A stretch of 5,970 bases of DNA from Treponema sp. (GTDB lineage: Bacteria; Spirochaetota; Spirochaetia; Treponematales; Treponemataceae), in contig JAFZWX010000064.1 of the NCBI GenBank assembly GCA_017617145.1, forward strand, positions 1 to 5,970, given 5' to 3'. The position numbers and the translations under genes were made by a program. Under the pieces are notes generated by a model. That model was not told the origin of the DNA. It made no database searches and saw only the letters and a list, made by a program, of their open reading frames with translations. Shown here piece after piece: positions 1-5,873 of this stretch (its first letter is position 1; each line of letters starts with the position of its first letter).

Positions 1-13
1 CATATTCCTCCCT
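1..13 (-). promoter_or_regulatory. Ribosome-binding site and start codon of a gene leaving the left edge
   Basis: Read on the minus strand, positions 13-1 give AGGGAGGAATATG: a purine-rich Shine-Dalgarno-like run (GGAGG at 11-7) followed by an ATG at 3-1. Only that one codon is inside the window, so the product is unknown. The spacing between GGAGG and this ATG is only 3 nt, shorter than usual, so the true start may be a later codon outside the window. If real, this gene is divergent from the Nudix gene to its right, and 14-111 would carry its upstream region. No convincing -35/-10 pair was found there. Confidence 0.4.
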
Positions 14-111
14 GACTGAGTTTCTGGTTTATTTCAGTTTAGAGAGTTTTATTTAATTTGATAATGGCTTTTTTATTTGAACCTGAATTTGGCTTTTTTC
101 GGTGGACTTAG

Positions 112-462
112 GTGTGGCTGAAATCGGCGGGCTCTAACAGCGGATATGGTGACTATAAAGATGGTTGGGAAATACCTGGGGGAAAACTTGAACCAGGTGA
201 AACTCCAGAGGCTTGTATTGTCCGAGAAATCCGTGAAGAGTTGGCTACAGAAATAAAAGCAGAAAAAATTCTTGGGGTAGTGGACTACGATTATCCAAAC
301 TTCCATCTAATTATGTATTGTATTTTGTGTACTATAGTTTCTGGCGAGCTTAAACTTCTTGAACACGAAGCAGCAAAATGGGTAACTAAAGAGACCTTGC
401 GTTCTGTGGACTGGCTTCCGGCAGATCAGTTGATTTTGGATAAGATTGAAGAAATCTTGTAA
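112..462 (+). pseudogene. Nudix hydrolase (MutT/8-oxo-dGTP pyrophosphohydrolase type), 5'-truncated
   Basis: The 116-residue reading frame contains a clear Nudix box at about residues 24-46: G24, E30, R38-E39, E42-E43, that is G-x5-E-x7-RE-x2-EE. The usual glycine near its end is replaced by A45, which occurs in this subfamily. The preceding GYGDYKDGWEIPGG, and the DYDYPNFHL and HEAAKW stretches further on, are typical of small MutT-like enzymes that hydrolyse (deoxy)nucleoside triphosphates to monophosphate and pyrophosphate. Relatives begin about 20 residues earlier with a hydrophobic beta strand ending in a TQRG-like motif. Here an in-frame TAG (109-111) lies directly before the GTG at 112, the first ten residues (MWLKSAGSNS) do not resemble the family, and no Shine-Dalgarno site precedes the GTG. 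The other two forward frames upstream do not encode the missing part. I infer a gene cut by recombination near 138-141; a functional short protein is not excluded. Confidence 0.65.
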
Positions 463-576
463 ATAGCTATTGAAAAGTCTATTATAACCCCTAACCTCTC
501 AAGGTAGTTATTTGATACTTTGATGTTTTATAAAAGTTACTAAAGTTTTATTTAAATAATTAAATCTAATTATCTA

Positions 577-597
577 AAAAACTCATAAGTAGTTTTT
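577..597 (-). terminator. Weak hairpin with T-tract at the end of the GHKL ATPase gene
   Basis: On the minus strand the stop codon begins a stem AAAAACT (597-591) paired with AGTTTTT (583-577) across a 7-nt loop, and the 3' arm runs into a T tract. The stem is almost entirely A/T, so it would be a weak intrinsic terminator. Its position overlapping the stop codon at 598-596 is right for ending the nuclease-ATPase transcript. The rest of 463-576 shows no gene or strong structure. Confidence 0.35.
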
Positions 598-2398
598 ATT
601 GTTGTTTCAATTTTTCAATAAATTGTCTTAATGAAAGTAAAGGTTTTTCACTTGCAGCACCAAGATTATATGAACCCGGCCATTTTAATAAATAATTACT
701 TCCATAAAACAATACATCATCTTTCTCTAACGGAGTTACTTCAACAGAATTCTTGGATAAAGCCTGTTCATCAAAATCCCAGCAAACAAGTAAATCCATA
801 TCTGTGAAGAATTTAATATCAGCAGTAAGATCATCAATAATTGATTGTGCGGCAAACTTAAACTCAATAACACAAGGTAAATCAATTGTGTCAACATCAT
901 TGAACATAGACTTTATGTTTTTCCCTATATCATTTGTACTTATCTGATAATTCGCCCAAAGATCGTAAGTTTGTTTATAACCTGTACTTAAAGACTTATA
1001 ACCTTTTAATATACCAGCACCTACTAACTCATGAAAAAGGGCAACTACTGCAGCCTCTTGGCCATTCGGGTTCTTTTGATAATTAATACAATCAAGACCT
1101 AAGTTTGCATAACAATTTTTCATATTATCATAAATTTTTTGTTTTTCATTAGCTTGTACTGTTGCGTTAATATTACGTACGGCTGGATCAGAACTTACAT
1201 ATTTTATAAATGGAAGAAACTCAGTGAATAATTCTTTCGCTATTTCTTTAAATAATCCTTTAGTTCTTGAAGGGACTGTTTTGCGGCCAAGATCAAATGT
1301 AATATAATCGTCTTCAAGTAGAATGAAGAAATTTCCCCAATATCCAGCATATCCTGTTGTTGGTGGTTCAATAATTATTCCTGTTGGCATTCCTTTTGTA
1401 GCTATATAAATACCAGCAGTAACAAGAGGAACTTTGTCTTGATTTGATTCAGTAATGTAATAATTATTTTTTTCACAAATATCGGCCCATAATAAACGAG
1501 TAGGAGCAAAAAAACAATAATAATTTATGGAATGATTTTTATATTGCCTAGTACTCTTCTTAACCAATGCATTACCTGCTAATTTTTGCGATTTTTGTTT
1601 ATCATCATAGGTTGCTGCTTTTTGTTTGAATTCGTTTAATTCAATTACTTTTTTATTACAGAATTCTTCTGGAAGCAAATATTTAAAAGGGATTGAGAAT
1701 TTATGTTCCTTGTTATAGAGATCAACATATTTTAGAGTTACTTTAATGTTAGGTTGTGTTTCTCCAAAAACCCCTTTTAAATACCCTATTACAGTTTTAG
1801 TACGTAAAATATAAATAAGAACTTCTGGAGTTTGATTGAACAAATCATCTGCTTCAAAGGTATTTTTATCAATATCTGATAATTCGATTTCAGTAAATGT
1901 TTTTTCTGTATGTTCTGTTGATTTTTCTTGTTTAATAGTCAATTCAGGAATTTTTGAGGTTGCTCCAATTCGCCATATTGATGCGCTGTTAATCGATCCC
2001 TCAAAAAAGGATTCAGTATTTTGTGTTTTTATTGAAAATTCATTACAAGAGAAAATGGTATATGTGAGACCAACTCCCTTCTCGCCTATGGAATCATTTT
2101 CTTCTTCCTTATCAGTTCCATTTGGTGCAACCACATCCTTTACTTTGGAGGCTTCTATTCCAATTCCAGTATCGCGTATTGAAATTGTTCTTCCTGGTAC
2201 ACAAATTTTTATTTCAATCTCATGTTCTCTATTGTTATTAGGAAAAGAGATATTATATCTTTTTATTGCATCAACAGAATTCTGAGTTAATTCACTTAAA
2301 ATGTCCCACGAATTACTATAACTGTTGATAATATTATTTATTTCCTTCCTTAAAGATGTTATTGATCTGTTTTCCAAGAAATTATAAGAATTAGACAT
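596..2398 (-). CDS. GHKL (Hsp90/MutL-like) ATPase with a C-terminal PD-(D/E)XK-like domain
   Basis: This 600-residue protein starts with a Bergerat-fold ATPase domain. The N-box is ELTQNSVDAI (E36, N40, D43, Mg-ATP binding), motif G1 is DTGIG (76-80) and motif G2 is GEKGVG (105-110), as in Hsp90, MutL and MORC-type ATPases, which dimerise on ATP binding. Residues about 200-430 are an unassigned middle region. Near the C-terminus, YD (D479) and IEFK (E512, K514), followed by a hydrophobic LLVCWD strand, look like a PD-(D/E)XK nuclease core; this is an inference from motifs. There is no signal peptide or membrane segment, so the protein is presumably cytoplasmic. I chose the ATG at 2398 because GGAG lies 6 nt before it; the upstream TTG at 2410 abuts that GGAG. 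It is the second gene of an operon, 62 bp behind the nuclease gene. It is AT-rich like its partner and unlike the 3844 and 5284 genes. Function in phage or plasmid defence is plausible but unproven. Confidence 0.8.
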   Translation of the reverse strand: MSNSYNFLENRSITSLRKEINNIINSYSNSWDILSELTQNSVDAIKRYNISFPNNNREHEIEIKICVPGRTISIRDTGIGIEASKVKDVVAPNGTDKEEENDSIGEKGVGLTYTIFSCNEFSIKTQNTESFFEGSINSASIWRIGATSKIPELTIKQEKSTEHTEKTFTEIELSDIDKNTFEADDLFNQTPEVLIYILRTKTVIGYLKGVFGETQPNIKVTLKYVDLYNKEHKFSIPFKYLLPEEFCNKKVIELNEFKQKAATYDDKQKSQKLAGNALVKKSTRQYKNHSINYYCFFAPTRLLWADICEKNNYYITESNQDKVPLVTAGIYIATKGMPTGIIIEPPTTGYAGYWGNFFILLEDDYITFDLGRKTVPSRTKGLFKEIAKELFTEFLPFIKYVSSDPAVRNINATVQANEKQKIYDNMKNCYANLGLDCINYQKNPNGQEAAVVALFHELVGAGILKGYKSLSTGYKQTYDLWANYQISTNDIGKNIKSMFNDVDTIDLPCVIEFKFAAQSIIDDLTADIKFFTDMDLLVCWDFDEQALSKNSVEVTPLEKDDVLFYGSNYLLKWPGSYNLGAASEKPLLSLRQFIEKLKQQ

Positions 2399-2450
2399 TG
2401 TTTTCTCCAAAATACGATATCAAGATATATTCTAATTCCCATTTAAAAAA

Positions 2451-2462
2451 AGATCTAGATCT
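2451..2462. repeat. 12-bp perfect palindrome at the nuclease/ATPase gene junction
   Basis: AGATCTAGATCT is two tandem AGATCT hexamers and also a perfect palindrome. It overlaps the stop codon of the nuclease gene (2463-2461). On the minus strand it is directly followed by a run of T, so a short 4-bp stem plus T tract could cause some termination before the ATPase gene. The stem is too short to be confident; it may equally be chance or a protein-binding site. Confidence 0.3.
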
Positions 2463-3672
2463 AAGAATCAATCAATTCATATATGAAATCAAAGAATTCA
2501 ACAGGTGTCATTTTATAGATTTCTACATAGGGGATTTCTTTAGTATAAAAAATGTTTTGCCTTTGCCAGTAATTGATTGCTTTTTTGGTTCTTATCGTTA
2601 TTGTTTCTTTATTCAAATTATCGTTTGGAAATTCAATTTCAATTTCAGGGTCTTTAAGCTGTATTATATTCATACGATTTTTGTTTTGGAAGTTTATAAA
2701 TGGTTCTTTAAATTTTAATAGATACATATTTTCTGGGTGTCTTACAAAATAATGATAAAAATTATTTTTTACTGTTCCAGGCTGCTCATTTTTTGGATAA
2801 ATTTTATCTTTAAGTTTTTCTAGGAATGTAGAATACAAATGTGATTCAACTGGATTAAGATTCAAATCATCTTTTATATAATTTATTAATTCATAATAAA
2901 TTTGTGCCCTTTGCTTAAGAGTTACATTAATTAAATCAATGTCAAATAATTCAAGAAGTTCTGACATTATACTTGAATAGAATTCTTTTTCTCTTTCTCT
3001 TAAACCAAATCTACCTTCCAAATAATCGATGTACTGAATAAGGGTCGATTTGAGAAAAACCTCTTTTGAGAATTCTAGATATGTAAGTATGTCTTTAAAT
3101 AACGGAAGAAGATTATCTTTATAATTTAATTCTATATATCTTCCAGTACTGTTCTCTGTAATTCCAAGAAAAGCTTTAGCTTCGGTTGTTAAACTTTCAG
3201 AGGAAACCTTTTTAGTCCCATCATCAGTAAGATATATGACATAGATTTTATCATTTGGTATATTTGCAATTTTGTTAACAGATTCTACATAACGTTTTAT
3301 TTGTTCTTTTTGATCTTCTGCCCAATTAATTTTATTTTCTATAATAATCGCAATTTTATTATTTTCTTCATGTGAATAAATTAAACCATCAATTTGACAC
3401 CATTGATATTGAAATCCAGGATTGTTAATTTTTTTAATCTTAAGGTCTGTTTTGAGATTTTCGTTTTCATTTAGAAGTTCTAAAAACTTATTTAAAATGA
3501 AATACTCTCTATTTCTTGAGAATTGTAGTAGTTTCATAAGTAGTCTAGTATGTGCATTTTCATTTGCATGTAATTCATCAATAATATTAATATCGTAAGG
3601 CCTTTTTGCATCATTTTTTTCTATGATTTTTTTCATTTCTGAAATGAAAACTTCTTTTGGTAACTTATTCAT
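2461..3672 (-). CDS. PD-(D/E)XK superfamily nuclease (PDDEXK_4-like)
   Basis: This is a 403-residue cytoplasmic protein. The N-terminal half matches the PD-(D/E)XK nuclease pattern: a helical NENAHTRLL segment (37-45, with acidic E38), then D95 in QIDGLI, then IIIENKI with E112 and K114, then WAEDQ-x2-Q-x3-Y (117-128). That order (ExxxxxxLL...D...E-N-K...Q...Y) is characteristic of the PDDEXK_4 family found in many bacterial genomes and assumed to cut nucleic acid with divalent metal. The C-terminal half (about 210-403) is helical, then beta-rich, and I cannot assign it; it could recognise the target or bind the ATPase partner. The ATG has AAGGAGA 5 nt upstream (3684-3678). It is the first gene of the operon with the GHKL ATPase, and it is divergent from the tautomerase gene. 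Base composition is strongly A/T. Family call good; function as defence nuclease inferred. Confidence 0.8.
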   Translation of the reverse strand: MNKLPKEVFISEMKKIIEKNDAKRPYDINIIDELHANENAHTRLLMKLLQFSRNREYFILNKFLELLNENENLKTDLKIKKINNPGFQYQWCQIDGLIYSHEENNKIAIIIENKINWAEDQKEQIKRYVESVNKIANIPNDKIYVIYLTDDGTKKVSSESLTTEAKAFLGITENSTGRYIELNYKDNLLPLFKDILTYLEFSKEVFLKSTLIQYIDYLEGRFGLREREKEFYSSIMSELLELFDIDLINVTLKQRAQIYYELINYIKDDLNLNPVESHLYSTFLEKLKDKIYPKNEQPGTVKNNFYHYFVRHPENMYLLKFKEPFINFQNKNRMNIIQLKDPEIEIEFPNDNLNKETITIRTKKAINYWQRQNIFYTKEIPYVEIYKMTPVEFFDFIYELIDS

Positions 3673-3705
3673 TAGGTTCTCCTTATTCTGAATAATTATG
3701 ATAAA

Positions 3706-3733
3706 ATAATAACATACATTTTTCTTTTTGCAA
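3706..3733 (-). promoter_or_regulatory. Candidate promoter of the nuclease-ATPase operon
   Basis: On the minus strand TTGCAA (3733-3728) is followed after 16 bp by TATTAT (3711-3706), a reasonable -35/-10 pair. Transcription would begin near 3699 and give a leader of about 27 nt before the ATG at 3672, including the AAGGAGA ribosome-binding site. The surrounding DNA is so A/T-rich that other -10-like hexamers exist (for example CATAAT at 3700-3695), so the exact element is uncertain. Confidence 0.35.
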
Positions 3734-3766
3734 CAATTCGGGCTGTTGATAGATATCCCTGCTCGA

Positions 3767-3787
3767 AGATGTAAGACGCTTACATCT
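3767..3787. promoter_or_regulatory. 21-bp dyad symmetry, likely operator of the tautomerase promoter
   Basis: AGATGTAAG (3767-3775) and CTTACATCT (3779-3787) are perfect 9-bp inverted arms around the 3-nt centre ACG. The right arm covers the presumed -35 element (CTTACA 3779-3784) of the promoter for 3844. A perfect dyad of this length on a -35 element is the classic arrangement for a dimeric repressor. The regulator is not identifiable from the site, and no regulator gene lies in the window. With no T tract following, it is unlikely to be a terminator. Confidence 0.5.
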
Positions 3788-3808
3788 CTGTTCTTCGTGT
3801 GCTATAAT
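3779..3808 (+). promoter_or_regulatory. Promoter for the MIF-like tautomerase gene
   Basis: A perfect -10 hexamer TATAAT (3803-3808) is preceded after 18 bp by CTTACA (3779-3784), which matches four of six consensus -35 bases. Transcription would start near 3815, giving a leader of about 29 nt with AGGAG at 3832-3836, 7 nt before the ATG at 3844. The -35 lies inside the right arm of the dyad at 3767-3787, so occupation of that dyad would block polymerase. The downstream DUF6946-like gene, only 17 bp behind the tautomerase, probably shares this promoter. Confidence 0.6.
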
Positions 3809-3843
3809 TAAAAACAAATAATTGAACTTTTAGGAGTAATACC

Positions 3844-4185
3844 ATGCCAATGATTGAAGCCAAGGTAACCATGCAGTTACCTTCAGAAAAAAGAGATGTA
3901 TTAAAAGCCGAGTTCGGAAAAGCTATAAGCATTCTGGGAAAGCCGGAATCTTATTTGATGATTAATCTAGTCGACAATCAGGATTTGTACTTTGGTGGCA
4001 ACAAGCTTGATAAAGGAGCTTATGTAGAAGTAAAAGTTCTTGGCAGCGTAGACGGTGGAGCCAGTGACAAAATGACGGCCAAGGTGTGCGAGATTCTGCA
4101 GAGTGAACTTGGAATTCCCGGAAACGCGATTTATGTTTCGTACTGGGGAACCGGTAACTGGGGCTGGAACGGCGGAAACTTTTAG
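3844..4185 (+). CDS. MIF-like tautomerase (phenylpyruvate tautomerase/MIF family)
   Basis: At 113 residues the protein has the family's usual length (about 114). It begins Met-Pro, so removal of Met exposes the N-terminal proline that acts as the catalytic base in the tautomerase superfamily. Numbering from that proline, K32 falls at the position of the active-site lysine of human MIF, and Y96 and S98 correspond roughly to its Y95 and N97. The tail NWGWNGGNF resembles MIF's C-terminal GWN..F. The CXXC motif of mammalian MIF is absent (AYVEV in its place), so the thiol-oxidoreductase activity is not expected. Relatives form homotrimers in the cytosol, and some modulate host cytokine signalling; the natural substrate here is unknown. 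The start has AGGAG 7 nt upstream. Base composition is much richer in G/C than both flanking genes, so it probably has a different history from them. Confidence 0.85.
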   Translation: MPMIEAKVTMQLPSEKRDVLKAEFGKAISILGKPESYLMINLVDNQDLYFGGNKLDKGAYVEVKVLGSVDGGASDKMTAKVCEILQSELGIPGNAIYVSYWGTGNWGWNGGNF

Positions 4186-4202
4186 TTTTTAGAGGCCATT
4201 AA

Positions 4203-4976
4203 ATGAAAATAATAACTAAAATTGAATCAATAAAAGACTGGAAAAGAGTGTATCCCCCAGCTGGGAAAGATAAACAATGGAAAGATTGTTATAGTGCTAA
4301 AGAGTTTGCAAAAATTGTTACAGATTCTTATAAAGATATCAGTTTTGAAGAAGATTTACGCAATAAGTTACACTTTAATAATTCGTTTCATCTTTTACCA
4401 GAAGAAACATATCCTGAACATTTAAGTGCCTTTGATAATAATTTTAGAGGAAAAAGGCACCACGATTTGGCATGTATTGCTAAAATGGATAACAAAAGGA
4501 TGGCTTTGTGGTTTGAGGCAAAAGTAAATGAATCTTTAGATAAACAACTTTTCAAATATCTAGATTCAAAAGGTAAGAAAGAACGTGTTGATGCTATTTT
4601 AAAGAGTTTTTTTAAAACAGAATATAAAAATGAAATGCATGGAAATATTTACTATCAGATTTTATCTGCTATAGCTGGTTCAATTGCATTTGCCTATGAA
4701 AATGCGGCCAATGATGTTTATTTTATTCTATATCAGATTGAACCAGAAAAAAATAATCAAGTTAAAAATGTTGAAAAGAATATGAATGCACTAAATGATT
4801 TTATTTCATTATTTGGAATAAAAGAAAGAATAGATCCTGATAATAATACTGTTTGTTTGGGAGATCTATCAATTGAGCGTCATCTTTATGATGAAAATCG
4901 TGATTTAGGGCAAATGCATGCAAATGTTTCTGTTGCATTTGTGGAGAAAGAAGTTACAGGTGAATCTATAGATTAA
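4203..4976 (+). CDS. DUF6946-like protein with a PD-(D/E)XK-type signature
   Basis: This 257-residue soluble protein resembles, from memory, the uncharacterised DUF6946 family: WKDCYSAKEFA (26-36), an LLPEE stretch (64-68), HDLACIA (87-93), ALWFEAKVNES (101-111), a GKKERVDAIL segment, then YYQILSAIAGSIAFAYENAANDVYFILYQ. D88 and E105-A-K107 sit on successive predicted strands in the spacing of a PD-(D/E)XK nuclease core, so a metal-dependent nuclease or nuclease-derived role is possible; activity is not known to me. The start codon has AGAGG 7 nt upstream (4191-4195), and the gene lies 17 bp behind the tautomerase gene, implying co-transcription. It is far more A/T-rich than that gene (15 of 60 G/C at 4321-4380 against 29 of 60 at 4021-4080), pointing to separate acquisition. 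Family name moderately sure; function inferred. Confidence 0.6.
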   Translation: MKIITKIESIKDWKRVYPPAGKDKQWKDCYSAKEFAKIVTDSYKDISFEEDLRNKLHFNNSFHLLPEETYPEHLSAFDNNFRGKRHHDLACIAKMDNKRMALWFEAKVNESLDKQLFKYLDSKGKKERVDAILKSFFKTEYKNEMHGNIYYQILSAIAGSIAFAYENAANDVYFILYQIEPEKNNQVKNVEKNMNALNDFISLFGIKERIDPDNNTVCLGDLSIERHLYDENRDLGQMHANVSVAFVEKEVTGESID

Positions 4977-5017
4977 AGTATTTTTAATGGGTCATAAATT
5001 CTTCCGGTGGATAAGAT

Positions 5018-5044
5018 TTATATATTTTTTATATAAGTTTTTTT
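5018..5044 (+). terminator. A/T-only hairpin followed by a T tract
   Basis: TTATATA (5018-5024) and TATATAA (5030-5036) pair across a TTTTT loop and are followed by G and seven T (5038-5044). The location, about 40 bp behind the DUF6946-like gene, suits a weak terminator or attenuator for the 3844-4976 transcript. Because the stem contains no G-C pair it may not terminate. The same stretch holds TATATT-like hexamers that could instead be the -10 of the next gene, although no good -35 was seen. Confidence 0.3.
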
Positions 5045-5045
5045 C

Positions 5046-5054
5046 AAAGGAGGT
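5046..5054 (+). promoter_or_regulatory. Strong Shine-Dalgarno site that fixes the start at 5062
   Basis: AAAGGAGGT is a near-complete match to the anti-Shine-Dalgarno sequence, with GGAGG (5049-5053) 8 nt before the ATG at 5062. An upstream in-frame ATG at 4987 has no such site. A nearer ATG at 5057 is in another frame and stops after five codons. The start at 5062 is therefore preferred. Confidence 0.75.
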
Positions 5055-5061
5055 AAATGAA

Positions 5062-5277
5062 ATGGCTTATTTAATTATTTCAACTGCAATAGAGCAGTAT
5101 GGATTTTTTTGGGAATTAACACTTGCAAACTTTGTAAAGGTTAATTGTCAGCTTGTAGGTATTAGTGCTAATGCAAGAAAGCAGGGAACGATATTGAAGT
5201 TTATGCTTCCCAATGGACAACGGTTTTCTATTAATATCCTTGAAATCTTAATTATTGAGAAAGGAATACATTTTTAG
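5062..5277 (+). CDS. Small protein of unknown function, 71 residues
   Basis: I do not recognise this protein. It begins MAYLIIST, has an aromatic patch (YGFFWEL, 13-19), a central basic stretch (NARKQG, 37-42), and alternating hydrophobic segments (TILKFML 43-49, RFSINILEILII 54-65) that suggest a small beta-rich, soluble fold rather than a membrane protein. There is one cysteine (C29) and no signal peptide. Evidence that it is real is the very strong Shine-Dalgarno sequence 8 nt before the ATG. Starting at the earlier ATG (4987) would add a 25-residue aromatic/basic extension with no ribosome-binding site, so I reject that start. It lies 85 bp behind the DUF6946-like gene and ends 6 bp from the convergent PLD-like gene. 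Its A/T-rich composition matches the DUF6946-like gene, so the two may have arrived together. A partner or immunity-type role is only a guess. Confidence 0.6.
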   Translation: MAYLIISTAIEQYGFFWELTLANFVKVNCQLVGISANARKQGTILKFMLPNGQRFSINILEILIIEKGIHF

Positions 5278-5283
5278 ATTAGC

Positions 5284-5856
5284 TTATCCAATCGGATCCC
5301 CGCAAAACTTTTTCCGTTTACAGCCCTTACAGAACGCTCCCATCCAGACTTCATCAAACTGGGTGGCGGCGTTCTTAACAAATTCTTTATTGCTGCTCAA
5401 AACCCCAGCTTCAAAATTTCGTGTATTTTCCCCTTTCATTCCAAGCCCTGCTCCTGTCAAATTTGCAGAACCAACATAAGCGGCTTTTAAATCAAATATG
5501 ATGATTTTAAAATGAACTCTTGGGCACAAAACTCGTTCCATACCTTCTATGAGGGCGGGGTATTTGTCAAAATCTTGGCGGAAGGCGGGACCTGGTTCTT
5601 TGGCATGGATTAGGCGGATTTCTACTCCGTGTTTGGTTAGGTCGGAAAGAACCTGAAGCAATGGTTCAGTCCCACGGCCGTCTTTGACATAAAGGTCTTT
5701 TATATCGGCGGTGCCGATCCACAACAACTTTTTTACACTTTTTATTCGTTCGATTACCTGGTCGTAGTGTTGCTCATTTGAAATGTATATGAACTCTGAA
5801 GATGACACATCCGGGGTTTTAGGGGCAGAGGTAGATTGTAATTGCAAGTGCAACAC
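5284..5856 (-). CDS. Phospholipase D-like protein with one HKD motif and a C-terminal cysteine cluster
   Basis: The 190-residue protein carries a single complete HKD motif: H115-F-K117, then D122, followed by GSANLTG (129-135) and an FEAGV strand with E149. Such single-motif proteins (Nuc-type nucleases and relatives) dimerise to form one active site and cleave phosphodiester bonds through a phosphohistidine. Upstream, KKLLWIGTADIKDLYV and VEIRLIHA are the usual beta strands of the fold. The C-terminus has C176-x2-C179-x5-C185 then GDPIG, probably a metal-binding (Zn or Fe-S) cluster; this tail recurs, to my recollection, in a PLD-like subfamily. The 5' end is uncertain: the GTG at 5856 directly follows an in-frame TAA, has no Shine-Dalgarno site, and lies just inside the IS end, so the original start may have been lost. 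TTG codons at 5853 and 5847 are alternatives. G/C-richer than the neighbouring AT-rich genes. Convergent with the 71-aa gene. Confidence 0.75.
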   Translation of the reverse strand: MLHLQLQSTSAPKTPDVSSSEFIYISNEQHYDQVIERIKSVKKLLWIGTADIKDLYVKDGRGTEPLLQVLSDLTKHGVEIRLIHAKEPGPAFRQDFDKYPALIEGMERVLCPRVHFKIIIFDLKAAYVGSANLTGAGLGMKGENTRNFEAGVLSSNKEFVKNAATQFDEVWMGAFCKGCKRKKFCGDPIG

Positions 5857-5873
5857 TTAAAATAAATAAAAAA

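Noticed and set aside
73..306. Minus-strand open frame opposite the Nudix gene
   Set aside because: It is the antisense shadow of the Nudix reading frame, has no ribosome-binding site, and its residues resemble no family.
463..595. Integron attC-like site between small genes
   Set aside because: CCTAACC and GTAGTTA give only a 4-bp hairpin and do not fit the RYYYAAC/GTTRRRY core pair. No attC-like element was seen elsewhere in the window.
753..947. Plus-strand open frame within the ATPase gene
   Set aside because: Antisense to a well-supported coding region, low-complexity Ser/Ile-rich, no ribosome-binding site.
1836..2285. 149-codon plus-strand open frame within the ATPase gene
   Set aside because: It lies opposite the conserved ATPase motifs G1/G2, and its Ser/Val-rich composition is a reverse image of that gene.
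2398..2718. Plus-strand open frame at the nuclease/ATPase junction
   Set aside because: Mostly antisense to the nuclease C-terminus; aromatic-rich translation expected from AT-rich noncoding sequence.
4987..5061. N-terminal extension of the 71-aa protein from the ATG at 4987
   Set aside because: No Shine-Dalgarno site there, while AAAGGAGGT lies just before the internal ATG at 5062.
5255..5479. Plus-strand open frame opposite the PLD-like gene
   Set aside because: Overlaps the end of the 71-aa gene and is antisense to the HKD motif region of the PLD-like gene.
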